64,000 bases of DNA from DAIDJD01 sp035485275 (GCA_035485275.1 DATHOE010000034.1:1-64000), one strand, 5' to 3'. Positions 36,709 through 44,502 are shown, counted from the stretch's first letter. Program-made: numbers and translations. The notes: generated by a model from the sequence alone, not told the origin.

Positions 36709-36740
36709 AAAAGGCGGCCCTTTTGGGCCGCCTTTTTTAT
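36709..36740 (+). terminator. Intrinsic terminator after thrS
   Basis: Perfect 10-bp stem AAGGCGGCCC/GGGCCGCCTT with a TTTT loop and a T-run. Confidence 0.93.
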
Positions 36741-36795
36741 TGGGCGGGGGCGGCCCCGCGCTTCTACCCCCGCCGCCTTTCTGTTATCGTGGGTC

Positions 36796-39084
36796 ATGAC
36801 CCTTTCCACGGAATCGGAATTCGGGCTGCTGCTGGGCCCGGAAGCGTACAGCCGCACGCCAAGCCTGGATGAAATCCTGGCCATGGCCGATTCCGCCTGG
36901 CCCGATTCCGAAAAAGACCTTTTGAAGAGGGCCTACGATTTCGCCCAGTCCGCCCACAGCGGGCAGTTGCGCGCCTCCGGGGCCCCCTACTTCAGCCACG
37001 CCGCCCACACCGCCCTGGAACTGGCCCGCCTAGGGCTCGACGGCGCCACGGTGGCGGCGGGGCTCCTGCACGACGTCGTGGAGGACACCGCCACCACGGG
37101 GGAGCAGCTGGCGGCCGCCTTCGGCCCCGAGGTGGCCCAGCTGGTGGAGGGCGTCACCAAGATCAGCGTGCGCATGAGCCCCAGCGGCGACGAGGCCAAG
37201 GCCGAGAACCTCAGGAAAATGCTGGTGGCCATGGCCAAGGACGTGCGGGTCCTGCTGATCAAATTGGCGGACCGCCTGCACAACATCAGGACCCTGGTCT
37301 ACGTGCGCGAGGAGAAGCAGCGCCGCATCGCCGCCGAAACCCTGGAAGTGTACGCCCAGCTCGCGAACCGCCTGGGTATCCACCAGTGGAAATGGGAGAT
37401 GGAGGACCGATGCATGGCGGTGCTCTACCCGGCCGAGTTCGCCGAGCTGTCCGCGCAGATCGGCAACGCCCAGGGCGACCGCGCCACCCGCCTCATGGAG
37501 GCCCGCTCGAAGCTCGCCGCGAAGCTGGCGGAGGCGGGCATCCCCGCGGAGATCAACGGCCGCAACAAGCACATCTGGAGCATCTACCAGAAGATACTGC
37601 GCAGCCACAAGCGCTTCGAGGAGCTCTACGACCTGGTGGCGCTGCGCGTGGTCACCTCCTCGGTGCCGGACTGTTACGCCTCCATGGGCATCATCCACGC
37701 CCTGTGGACGCCGCTGCCGGGGCGGGTGAAGGACTACATCGCCATCCCCAAGAGCAACATGTACCAGAGCCTGCACACCACCGTGGTCGGCCCGGCGGGC
37801 CTGCCCCTGGAGATCCAGGTGCGCACGGAGGACATGCACCGCATCTCCGAGCGCGGCATCGCCGCCCACTGGAAGTACAAGAGCCGCGCCCACGGCGGCG
37901 TATCCGACCTGCCCTTCCTGAAGAACGTGGTCGAATGGCAGAAGGAAAGCCGCGACGCCAAGGAGTTCGTCGAGAACCTGAAGATCGACCTCTACGACGA
38001 GGAGGTCTTCATCTTCACGCCCAAGGGCGAGGTGAAGATGCTCCCCAAGGGCGGCACGGTCATCGACTTCGCCTACGCCGTCCACTCCACGGTGGGCGAC
38101 CAATGCTACGGGGCCGTGGTCAACGGCAAGATGGCGCCCCTGCGGCAGGAGCTGGCATCCGGGGACATCGTGCGGGTGCTGACCAGCCCCCAGCACCACC
38201 CCAACAAGGACTGGCTGCTGTACGCCCGCACGGGCAAGGCCAAGAACCGCATCCGTCGGGCCCTGCGCCACTACGAGAAGGAAGCCGACGCGCTCAAGGG
38301 CCAGGAGATCCTCGAGAAGCTCCTCAAGCGCAACAGCGTCAAGATCAACGAGCTGGCCCGCAGCAGCCACATGATGGAGGCGGCCCGGCACTTCGGCTTC
38401 GCCGCGGTGGAGGACCTCCTGGCGGCGATAGGCCTGAAGGAGATCGAGGCGCGGGCCGTGCTGGAGCGCCTGCAGCCGGCCCTGCCCGGCGCGCCCGTCC
38501 CGGCCGCCCAGCCGCAGAAGCCCAAGGTGCTGGCCAGCACCACCGACCAGGGCGTCGAAGTGCGGGGCCTGGGAGGGGTGGTGGTGGCCTTCGCCCGCTG
38601 CTGCGCGCCGGTGCGGGGCGACGCGATCCTCGGGTACGTGACGGTCGGCCGCGGGGTCAGCATCCACCGGGCGGACTGCGTCAACGCCGCCGACCTGCTG
38701 CGGAAAAGCGAACGGCTGGTGGAGGTTCGCTGGGCGGGCGAGGCCGCGGAGGCGCGGCCCGTGGAGCTGGACGTCGCCGCCTGGGACAGGCCCAACCTCA
38801 TGGCCGACATGCTGCTCGCCATCGCCCGGACCACCTCGGCCGGGGGGAAGGCCAGCAACCTGTCGGCGGCCTCGGCCTCCGGCCTGGACGGCGGCGTGGC
38901 CCAGGCCCGCTTCACCGTCGCCATCTACGACCTCGAGCACCTCAAGCGCCTGATGCTCAACCTGTACCAGGTGGAGGGCGTCACCTCGGTGAAGCGCAGG
39001 GACCGCCGCGTGAAGATCCGTTCGACCAAGGAAAGCCCGGGACCGCAGCGTGAACAGGGCGCCGACCCCTCCGATTCAGCCTGA
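36796..39084 (+). CDS. rel: Bifunctional (p)ppGpp synthetase/hydrolase (Rel/SpoT)
   Basis: 762 residues. HD hydrolase domain with His92-Asp93 in LLHDVVEDT; synthetase domain with YDLVALRVV and RVKD (310-313), the RxKD form seen in bifunctional enzymes, then YIAIPKSNMYQSLHTTVVGP. TGS domain (KMLPKGGTVIDFAYAVHSTVGDQC) and C-terminal zinc-finger/ACT region follow. Both catalytic halves look intact, so it should make and degrade (p)ppGpp. No Shine-Dalgarno precedes the ATG; a TTATCG-like element 8-14 nt upstream might serve as a -10 for a near-leaderless transcript. Confidence 0.95.
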   Translation: MTLSTESEFGLLLGPEAYSRTPSLDEILAMADSAWPDSEKDLLKRAYDFAQSAHSGQLRASGAPYFSHAAHTALELARLGLDGATVAAGLLHDVVEDTATTGEQLAAAFGPEVAQLVEGVTKISVRMSPSGDEAKAENLRKMLVAMAKDVRVLLIKLADRLHNIRTLVYVREEKQRRIAAETLEVYAQLANRLGIHQWKWEMEDRCMAVLYPAEFAELSAQIGNAQGDRATRLMEARSKLAAKLAEAGIPAEINGRNKHIWSIYQKILRSHKRFEELYDLVALRVVTSSVPDCYASMGIIHALWTPLPGRVKDYIAIPKSNMYQSLHTTVVGPAGLPLEIQVRTEDMHRISERGIAAHWKYKSRAHGGVSDLPFLKNVVEWQKESRDAKEFVENLKIDLYDEEVFIFTPKGEVKMLPKGGTVIDFAYAVHSTVGDQCYGAVVNGKMAPLRQELASGDIVRVLTSPQHHPNKDWLLYARTGKAKNRIRRALRHYEKEADALKGQEILEKLLKRNSVKINELARSSHMMEAARHFGFAAVEDLLAAIGLKEIEARAVLERLQPALPGAPVPAAQPQKPKVLASTTDQGVEVRGLGGVVVAFARCCAPVRGDAILGYVTVGRGVSIHRADCVNAADLLRKSERLVEVRWAGEAAEARPVELDVAAWDRPNLMADMLLAIARTTSAGGKASNLSAASASGLDGGVAQARFTVAIYDLEHLKRLMLNLYQVEGVTSVKRRDRRVKIRSTKESPGPQREQGADPSDSA

Positions 39085-39098
39085 CTCAAAGGAAAACC

Positions 39099-39479
39099 AT
39101 GCCCAAACAAGCCGTGTTGAGCCCCTTGGCGCCCGCCCCCGTGGGCCCCTATTCCCAGGCCGTGAAGGTGGGGCCGCTGCTGTTCGTTTCCGGGCAGATC
39201 GCCCTGGACGCGACGGGCTCCAAGGTGCAGGGCGGGGCGGCCCGCGAGACGGAAAAGGCGCTGGAGAACCTGAAGGCGGTGGTCGAGGCGGCCGGGGCGA
39301 CGATGGAGCAGGTGGTGAAAACGACGGTTTATATGACGGATTTGACGGACTTCAAATACATGAACCAAGTCTACGAGCGTTTTTTCAGCGGCGTGAGCCC
39401 GGCGCGGAGCACCGTGGAAGTGTCCAAGCTGCCGCGCGAAGCCAAGATCGAGATCGAGGCCATCGCGGTCATTTCTTAG
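39099..39479 (+). CDS. ridA: RidA family deaminase (enamine/imine)
   Basis: 126 residues. PVGPYSQAVKVGPLLFVSGQIALD at the N-terminus; the catalytic Arg in PARSTVEVSKLP and the Glu in IEIEAIAVIS are both present. Hydrolyses reactive 2-aminoacrylate-type enamines. AAAGGAAAA precedes the ATG. Its last 11 nt overlap the convergent DedA-like gene. Confidence 0.95.
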   Translation: MPKQAVLSPLAPAPVGPYSQAVKVGPLLFVSGQIALDATGSKVQGGAARETEKALENLKAVVEAAGATMEQVVKTTVYMTDLTDFKYMNQVYERFFSGVSPARSTVEVSKLPREAKIEIEAIAVIS

Positions 39480-40086
39480 TCTCCCGGTGTTCGTGGGCCT
39501 CCTGCTTGACGGCCTGGAAGATGGCCCAGCCTTCGCGGGCGCCGAAGCTCAGCACGAAAAAGCGCGTCAGCCTCCCCAGCAGCAGCAGCGCCAGCACCAG
39601 CAGCCAGCGGTCGTCGCTCAGGCCCGCCATGACCACGGGCGGCCAGGTGCCCCCGGGCAGCAGGGAACCCAGGGACAGCGAGAACAGGCCGTAGTGCTCG
39701 AAGAAGCCCCGGGCGTTCTGCCAGCGGGGGAATGAGAGCCCGCTGGACGCCAGATGGTCCAGCCCCTCCCTCCCGAAATGGTGGACGAGCAGGTACAGGG
39801 CGAAGGATCCCAGGGTGCTTCCGACGGCGGAAACCAGGGCGATCCTGAACCAGCGCCGTGGGTTCGACAGCACGGCCAGCGAGACCACCACGTCGCCCGG
39901 CAGGACCACCACGAGCGCGTCGAATGCCACCAGGGTGGCCAGGACGAAGGGGAACCACCAGGCGTGCTGGCTGGAGTCGGCGAAGCGGACCCAGATGTTG
40001 TGCAGCTGCTTCCACAGGGCCAGCAGCCCGTGCGCGATTTTGCCCAGGAAGCTGCGTTCGCGGGGGGATAGTTCCGGGTTGGACAT
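39469..40086 (-). CDS. DedA/VTT-family membrane protein
   Basis: 205 residues from the ATG giving MSNPELSPRERSFLGK; the frame continues about 50 residues upstream but that part is Ser/Arg-rich and overlaps the recG start region. Several hydrophobic segments. The pattern VVLPGDVVVSLAVLSNP, then GSTLGSFALYLL and FFEHYGLFSLSLGSLLPGGTWPPVVMAG resembles the F/Y-G...R-x-x-P re-entrant loops of DedA proteins, with the usual Arg absent. Likely a lipid scramblase-type or transport protein of the inner membrane. No good ribosome-binding site was seen. Confidence 0.7.
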   Translation of the reverse strand: MSNPELSPRERSFLGKIAHGLLALWKQLHNIWVRFADSSQHAWWFPFVLATLVAFDALVVVLPGDVVVSLAVLSNPRRWFRIALVSAVGSTLGSFALYLLVHHFGREGLDHLASSGLSFPRWQNARGFFEHYGLFSLSLGSLLPGGTWPPVVMAGLSDDRWLLVLALLLLGRLTRFFVLSFGAREGWAIFQAVKQEAHEHRETKK

Positions 40087-40132
40087 AGGCACCGATGCCT
40101 TGGTCGCTTGCTGGCGGGAGAGACGATTTCGG

Positions 40133-42568
40133 ATGGGGGAAGACTTTATCAAAAGCCCCTTGGCGGGGCAAGCCGCGGGGGAGCGCCTGCTCAAGCCGCT
40201 GGCCCTGGAGCTGAAGCAGGGCTGCCTCGACAAGGCGGTCACCGGCGGGCTGGAAGCCTATGTCTCGCGGTGGATGCCTGAGCTGGGTCCCTTGTTCGCC
40301 GGATATGGTTCAAAGACTTCGGATGCCAGGAAGAAAATCGTCTCAGAGACGCTGAGCAAAATCAAAAACACGAAAGAAGGGGCGGCACAGGCCGACCCGG
40401 GGGCGGGGCCTAAAGCCCGGCCGCCGGCCTTGGAGGCCGGGGCGGGGGCCAGGAGGGCGCCGGCCGCCGTTTCCCCGCCCATGGCCCTCCTGCCTTCGGA
40501 CCCGGTGACACGGCTGAGCTCACTGGGGCCAAAGCGCGCGGCGGCTTTGCGGGGGCTGGGGATACAGACGGTCGGGGACCTGCTCTTGTACACGCCGCGG
40601 GCCTGGCAGGACCGCAGCCGCATGAAGACGATCAGCATGCTGCAGGAGGGCGAGATCGCGACCGTGCAGGCGCGTGTGCTCTCCAGCGTCAACTTCAGGG
40701 TGCGGGGGCGGCTGACCATCACCGAGGTGGCGGCGCACGACCCCACGGGCACGCTGAGCGTGACCTACTTCAACCAGCCCTTCCAGCAGCGCCGTTTCAC
40801 GGCCGGCGCCCTGGTGGTGCTCTCGGGCAAGGTCCAGAGGCGCGGCCTGCGCTGGCAGATGCAGAACCCGGAGGCCGAGGTCCTTCCCGAGGGAGGGGAA
40901 GAGGCCCTGGTGCACACCGGACGCGTGGTGCCGCTCTATTCCCTGAACAAGGAGCTCAGCCAGCGGGTTTTCCGCTCGGCGGTCTGGCAGAGCCTGCCCG
41001 CGCTGAAGGCCTTCGAGGACCCCCTGCCCGAGGCCCTGCGGCGGGAGCAGGGCCTGGCGCCCCTGGCCGGGGCCCTGGAAGCCCTGCATTTCCCCCCGGA
41101 CCACGCGGCCATGGAGCCGGCGCGGCGCAGGATGGCCTTCCAGGAGCTTTTTCTCCTGTCCCTGGCCCTGGTCCAGAAAAAACGCCGGGACCAGGACGCG
41201 CACGCGCCCTCCCTGGCCGGCGGGGACCTGCCCCAGCGCCTGCTGAAGGCGCTCCCCTTCGAGCTGACCGCCGCCCAGGCGCGGGTGTGGAAGGAGCTGA
41301 AGGCCGACCTGGGTCGCCACATCCCGATGCGGCGCCTGATCCAGGGCGACGTCGGCGCGGGCAAGACCGTGCTGGCGGCGCTGTGCCTGGCCGCGGCCGT
41401 GGGGGAGGGCTGGCAAGGGGCCATGATGGCGCCCACCGAGATCCTGGCGGAGCAGCATTTGAGGTCCCTGCGCCGGATGCTGGAGCCCCTGGGCGTGGAG
41501 GTGCTCAGCCTGACCCAGGCCCAGAAGGGCAAGGGCAGGCGGGAAGTGATGGAACACCTGGTCAGCGGCCGCCCCTTGGTCGCGGTGGGCACCCAGGCCC
41601 TGATCCAGGAGGGCGTGAGCTTCGGGCACCTGGGCCTCGCCGTGGTGGACGAGCAGCACCGTTTCGGGGTGATGCAGCGCCTGACCTTGTCCAAAAAGGC
41701 CCGGGCCGAGGGCCGCAGCGACGAGCCGCATTCCCTGGTGATGACCGCCACGCCCATCCCGCGCACCCTGGCCATGACCGTGTACGGCGACCTGGACGTG
41801 AGCGTCCTGGACGGCCTCCCGCCCGGACGCAGCCCGGTGAAGACCCGATGGGTCCGGGAGGACGACCTCGAGGAGGTCTGGGAACTGGCCCGCCAACAGG
41901 TCGCCCAGGGCCGCCAGGCCTATGTGGTCGTCCCCCTGGTGGACGAAAGCGACAAGAGCGAATGGAAGGCGGCCACCAGCCGGGTGGAGGAACTCAGGGC
42001 GGAGGTCTTTCCGGGCCTGGACGTCCAGCTCCTGCACGGCCGGCTCAAGCCCGAGGAGAAGGAGGCGGTCATGGAGGCCTTCACCTCCGGCCGTTCGCCG
42101 ATCCTGTGCTCCACCACCGTGGTGGAGGTGGGCGTGGACGTGCCCAACGCCAGCGTCATGGTCATCGAGGACGCGGACCGCTTCGGCCTGGCCCAGCTGC
42201 ACCAGTTGCGCGGCCGCGTGGGCCGGGGCGCCGCCCAGAGCTACTGCTTCCTGGTCGGGGACCCCTCCACCGAGGAGGGCCGCCGGCGCCTGGAGGTCAT
42301 GGCCTCCACCAACGACGGCTTCGTGATCGCGGAGGAGGATATGCGCCTGCGCGGCCCGGGCGAGGTCCTGGGCACGCGCCAGAGCGGCCTGCCCGAATTG
42401 CGCCACGCCGACCTGGTCAAGGACCAGGGCCTGGTGGCGGCCGCGCGCAAGGCGGCCGACGCGCTGATCCGGGAGGACCCCGCCCTGGCCCAAAAGGAGC
42501 ACGCCGCCCTGGCCGCGGCGGTGAAGGCGGGCTTCGGCGCGAAATTGGAACTGGGGACGGTGGGTTAA
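40133..42568 (+). CDS. recG: ATP-dependent DNA helicase RecG, long form
   Basis: 811 residues from the ATG before GEDFIKSPL; GGGAG lies 12 nt upstream. Residues 1-125 are an extension absent from most RecG (about 690) but comparable in size to that of Thermotoga. Then LSSLGPKRAAALRGLGIQTVGDLLLYTPRAWQDRS and the wedge domain. Helicase motifs follow: GDVGAGKT (Lys411), DEQH (506-509), MTATPIPRTLAMTVYGDLDVS, HQLRGRVGRG and the TRG region. Remodels stalled forks and Holliday junctions. Its final codons are duplicated 835 bp downstream. Confidence 0.96.
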   Translation: MGEDFIKSPLAGQAAGERLLKPLALELKQGCLDKAVTGGLEAYVSRWMPELGPLFAGYGSKTSDARKKIVSETLSKIKNTKEGAAQADPGAGPKARPPALEAGAGARRAPAAVSPPMALLPSDPVTRLSSLGPKRAAALRGLGIQTVGDLLLYTPRAWQDRSRMKTISMLQEGEIATVQARVLSSVNFRVRGRLTITEVAAHDPTGTLSVTYFNQPFQQRRFTAGALVVLSGKVQRRGLRWQMQNPEAEVLPEGGEEALVHTGRVVPLYSLNKELSQRVFRSAVWQSLPALKAFEDPLPEALRREQGLAPLAGALEALHFPPDHAAMEPARRRMAFQELFLLSLALVQKKRRDQDAHAPSLAGGDLPQRLLKALPFELTAAQARVWKELKADLGRHIPMRRLIQGDVGAGKTVLAALCLAAAVGEGWQGAMMAPTEILAEQHLRSLRRMLEPLGVEVLSLTQAQKGKGRREVMEHLVSGRPLVAVGTQALIQEGVSFGHLGLAVVDEQHRFGVMQRLTLSKKARAEGRSDEPHSLVMTATPIPRTLAMTVYGDLDVSVLDGLPPGRSPVKTRWVREDDLEEVWELARQQVAQGRQAYVVVPLVDESDKSEWKAATSRVEELRAEVFPGLDVQLLHGRLKPEEKEAVMEAFTSGRSPILCSTTVVEVGVDVPNASVMVIEDADRFGLAQLHQLRGRVGRGAAQSYCFLVGDPSTEEGRRRLEVMASTNDGFVIAEEDMRLRGPGEVLGTRQSGLPELRHADLVKDQGLVAAARKAADALIREDPALAQKEHAALAAAVKAGFGAKLELGTVG
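42530..42549 (+). repeat. Direct repeat, left copy (recG 3' end)
   Basis: GGCTTCGGCGCGAAATTGGA, inside the last codons of recG, recurs exactly at 43365-43384. Similarity continues for 15 nt more (10 of 15 identical). The pair brackets the mazEF-like module and may be an attachment-site or insertion duplication. Confidence 0.85.
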
Positions 42569-42605
42569 GCCCGGGCCGAATGGGTCGGGTGATAAAATGA
42601 CCTGA

Positions 42606-42641
42606 GTCCCCGGATCAATCCCATTTGATTCCGCTGGGGAC
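42606..42641 (+). repeat. Long imperfect inverted repeat downstream of recG
   Basis: GTCCCC + GGATCAA pair with TTGATTCC + GGGGAC, interrupted by a 6-nt loop and a small GCT bulge. There is no T-run, so it is not a normal intrinsic terminator. It lies just inside the left boundary of the bracketed element and could be a structural end or an attachment-site arm. Confidence 0.5.
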
Positions 42642-42692
42642 GCGATCTGGTCGGCCAATGATTTTCGGTTCGACAGGAATTACGGTTATTTG

Positions 42693-42712
42693 GTCATACC
42701 ATTGTCATACCA
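42693..42712 (+). promoter_or_regulatory. Tandem operator-like repeats before the MazE-like gene
   Basis: GTCATACCA occurs twice with 11-bp periodicity (about one helical turn), 22 nt upstream of the antitoxin start. Ribbon-helix-helix antitoxins typically bind such repeats to repress their own operon. No clean -10/-35 pair is assigned. Confidence 0.5.
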
Positions 42713-42733
42713 AGTATCACACCGAGGACTGCT

Positions 42734-42976
42734 ATGGCCAGCGCCAAAATCGCCATTTCTCTGGACAAGGGCCTCTTGGCCCAATTAGATGACTTTGTGG
42801 GAAGCCGTACTTTCGGAAGCCGGAGCCAGGCCGTCCAGGAGGCTATCCGGGGGCATTTGGGTTCGCATGGTCGCCATCGTCTGGCCCGTGAACTCGCCAA
42901 ACTTGATCCCAAGGCTGAAGCTCGCCTGGCGGATTTTGGTCTTGGCGAAGATTTGAAATCATGGCCCGAATACTAA
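42734..42976 (+). CDS. Ribbon-helix-helix antitoxin, MazE-like
   Basis: 80 residues. KIAISLDKGLLAQLDDFVG then SRSQAVQEAIRGHL is a CopG/MazE ribbon-helix-helix domain. The acidic/Trp-containing C-terminus would wrap the toxin. GAGGA lies 5 nt before the ATG. The next frame, a MazF-type toxin, overlaps by 16 nt. The gene is intact although its partner is frameshifted. Base composition is less GC-rich than neighbouring housekeeping genes. Confidence 0.85.
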   Translation: MASAKIAISLDKGLLAQLDDFVGSRTFGSRSQAVQEAIRGHLGSHGRHRLARELAKLDPKAEARLADFGLGEDLKSWPEY

Positions 42977-43295
42977 GGGGCGACCTAATTTGGGCGGACT
43001 TGGAACCGGCGCGGGGCCGCGAACAGTCCGTGAAACGCCCCGTGTTGGTGGTCCGCCGGGATATCTTCAATCAACGCTCAGGGACGGTCATCGCCATGGT
43101 TTGACCAGCCAGGAACCGGTGGCAGGATATCCCCTCACCCATGAAATCCGTTCGGTGCGCCTGGCTAAGCGTTCCTGGGTGGAAACCAGCCGGATCAGGG
43201 TTCTTTCAGTTGAGCGCCTATCGAATAAATTGGGACGATTGGAAGCCGAAGGATTGGACCACATTTTGGACGGACTCGACGAGATCATTCGCTGA
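42961..43295 (+). pseudogene. MazF/PemK-type toxin, frameshifted
   Basis: From the ATG, 47 codons give MARILRGDLIWADLEPARG, REQSVKRPVLVVRRD and FNQRSGTVIAMV, then TGA (43102-43104). The expected continuation LTSQEPVAGYPLTHEIRSV...LDGLDEIIR is in the frame one base back, read through 43098-43295. A single-base loss near 43096-43103 (ATGGTTTGA, perhaps once ATGGCNTTGA) explains it. MazF enzymes are mRNA-cleaving ribonucleases; this copy should be inactive unless the shift is a sequencing error or programmed. Confidence 0.85.
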
Positions 43296-43364
43296 ACCTA
43301 GCTTGGTCGCGCTAGGGCGAAAGGATAGACCTACCAATAATTAAGGTCCTGGTGCCGAATGCAC

Positions 43365-43384
43365 GGCTTCGGCGCGAAATTGGA
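43365..43384 (+). repeat. Direct repeat, right copy of the recG 3' end
   Basis: Exact second copy of the 20-nt recG terminal sequence, followed by a diverged continuation. In the recG frame it begins GFGAKLE, as the real terminus does. It marks the right edge of an approximately 815-bp bracketed segment. Confidence 0.85.
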
Positions 43385-43423
43385 GCCGGGGATCGGGGGG
43401 GCGATTGGATCCGCGTCGGGACC

Positions 43424-43454
43424 TTGCATTCCGTCCGTCTTTGTGGTATATACT
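43424..43454 (+). promoter_or_regulatory. Promoter of the ArsR-AHSA1 pair
   Basis: TTGCAT followed after 17-19 bp by TATATA/TATACT. The start point would fall at about the start codon, implying a leaderless mRNA. The -10 lies inside the operator palindrome. Confidence 0.6.
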
Positions 43455-43474
43455 GAACCATATGGTTCAGTATA
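43449..43474 (+). promoter_or_regulatory. 26-bp perfect palindromic operator over the regulator start codon
   Basis: Half-site TATACTGAACCAT is followed immediately by its exact reverse complement, 13 + 13 bp with no mismatch. It covers the -10 and the ATG (43462-43464). Expected to be the autoregulatory site of the ArsR-type protein encoded from it. Confidence 0.85.
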
Positions 43475-43827
43475 GCCGGACCCGTTTCGATGCCTCGTTC
43501 ACCGCGCTCTCCGACGCCACCCGGCGCGGCGTCCTGGAGCAGCTTGGGCGTTCGGACGCCTCGATCACGGACCTTTCCAGGAAGTTCCGCATGACCCTCA
43601 CGGGCATGAAGAAGCACGTCGGCGTCCTGGAGCGGTCGGGGCTGGTCACCACGGAGAAGGTCGGGCGCGTGCGGACCTGCAGGCTCGGCCCGCGCCGGCT
43701 GGAAGAAGAGGCGGCATGGATCGAAGGCTACCGCAAGCTCTGGGACGCGCGCTTCGACGAGCTGGACAGGCTTGTCGAGGACCTGAAACGAAAGGAGAAG
43801 GCCGATGGACGCAAGAAACGAGGGTGA
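43462..43827 (+). CDS. ArsR-family transcriptional regulator
   Basis: 121 residues. MVQYSRTRFDASFTALSDATRRGVLEQLG, then ASITDLSRKFRMTLTGMKKHVGVLERSGLVTTEK is a winged helix-turn-helix of the ArsR class. No metal-binding CxC motif is visible, as in the SdpR-like branch that pairs with SRPBCC proteins. The ATG chosen lies in the palindrome and no ribosome-binding site precedes it, consistent with leaderless translation. An in-frame ATG 57 nt upstream lies before the promoter -10 and is rejected. Overlaps the next gene by 23 nt. Confidence 0.88.
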   Translation: MVQYSRTRFDASFTALSDATRRGVLEQLGRSDASITDLSRKFRMTLTGMKKHVGVLERSGLVTTEKVGRVRTCRLGPRRLEEEAAWIEGYRKLWDARFDELDRLVEDLKRKEKADGRKKRG

Positions 43828-44317
43828 AGCCGCTTCCAGGAAGAACCGCACAACCGCGGAGCGGAGGTCCGACCGAGAGCTGGTCATTACGCGAATCTTC
43901 AAGGGCCCGGCGCGCATCGTGTTCGAGGCCTGGACCAAGCCCGAACTGCTCAAGCTGTGGTGGGCGCCGAAGTCGACGGGATTGGTCCTGCTTTCCTGCG
44001 AGGTGGATCTTCGCGTCGGGGGCGGCTACCGTTTCGAGTTCGGCCACGCCGGCTCGAAGACCATGGCCTTCTTCGGCAGGTACATCGAAGTGATGCCGTA
44101 TTCGCGCCTGGTCTGGACCAATGAGGAAAGCGCGGACGGGGCCGTCACCACGGTGACCTTCGAGGAAAAAGGCGGCGAGACGCTGCTGGCCATGCACGAG
44201 CTCCATCCCTCGAAGGAGGCCCTCGACGCCGCCATCGCCGGGATGGGGGGCATGGAGGACGGGATGGCCGAGACCTTCGCGCAACTGGACGAGCTTCTGG
44301 CCACCCGGCGGCCATGA
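43805..44317 (+). CDS. SRPBCC/AHSA1-domain protein
   Basis: 170 residues. RELVITRIFKGPARIVFEAWTKPELLKLWWAPKS is the hallmark start of the Aha1/START-like fold, followed by the GG-Y-x-F-E beta strands and the closing helix GMEDGMAETFAQLDELL. The ligand is unknown; such proteins bind hydrophobic molecules. It overlaps the ArsR-type gene, so the two form one operon. GAAAGGAGAAGG precedes the ATG. Confidence 0.88.
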   Translation: MDARNEGEAASRKNRTTAERRSDRELVITRIFKGPARIVFEAWTKPELLKLWWAPKSTGLVLLSCEVDLRVGGGYRFEFGHAGSKTMAFFGRYIEVMPYSRLVWTNEESADGAVTTVTFEEKGGETLLAMHELHPSKEALDAAIAGMGGMEDGMAETFAQLDELLATRRP

Positions 44318-44402
44318 GGTCGCCGATCTAACGGTGGGCGGCCACTTGGCTGTCCGGAATATCGTGCAGGGCAGGCGGCCCTTGGCGCCTGGGCATTCCT
44401 AT

Positions 44403-44431
44403 TTGACAGACCAGAATTTCCGGCATAATTT
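44403..44431 (+). promoter_or_regulatory. Strong promoter-like sequence just before a terminator
   Basis: Consensus TTGACA, 17-bp spacer, TAATTT. The predicted start (about 44438) is only a few bases before the terminator hairpin, so the transcript would be about 45-50 nt. Confidence 0.5.
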
Positions 44432-44441
44432 GGCAATAGTC

Positions 44442-44485
44442 AGCCCGACAAAGCAGGGAAGCATCCGCTTTGTCGGGCTTTTTTG
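44442..44485 (+). terminator. Strong intrinsic terminator between AHSA1 gene and second TA pair
   Basis: Perfect 13-bp stem AGCCCGACAAAGC/GCTTTGTCGGGCT with a 12-nt loop and a T-run. It can end the ArsR-AHSA1 transcript and any RNA begun at the promoter just upstream. Confidence 0.93.
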
Positions 44486-44502
44486 CGTTTTTTGGGTGGC
44501 TC

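Noticed and set aside
42606..42641. Possible tRNA or tRNA fragment next to the direct repeat
   Set aside because: It folds only as one hairpin; no cloverleaf, no T-loop GTTCRA at the right place and no CCA-type acceptor arrangement.
43405..43461. Upstream ATG start for the ArsR-type regulator
   Set aside because: It lies before the predicted -10 and would add 19 residues (MDPRRDLAFRPSLWYILNH) not expected in the family; the ATG in the operator gives the normal N-terminus.
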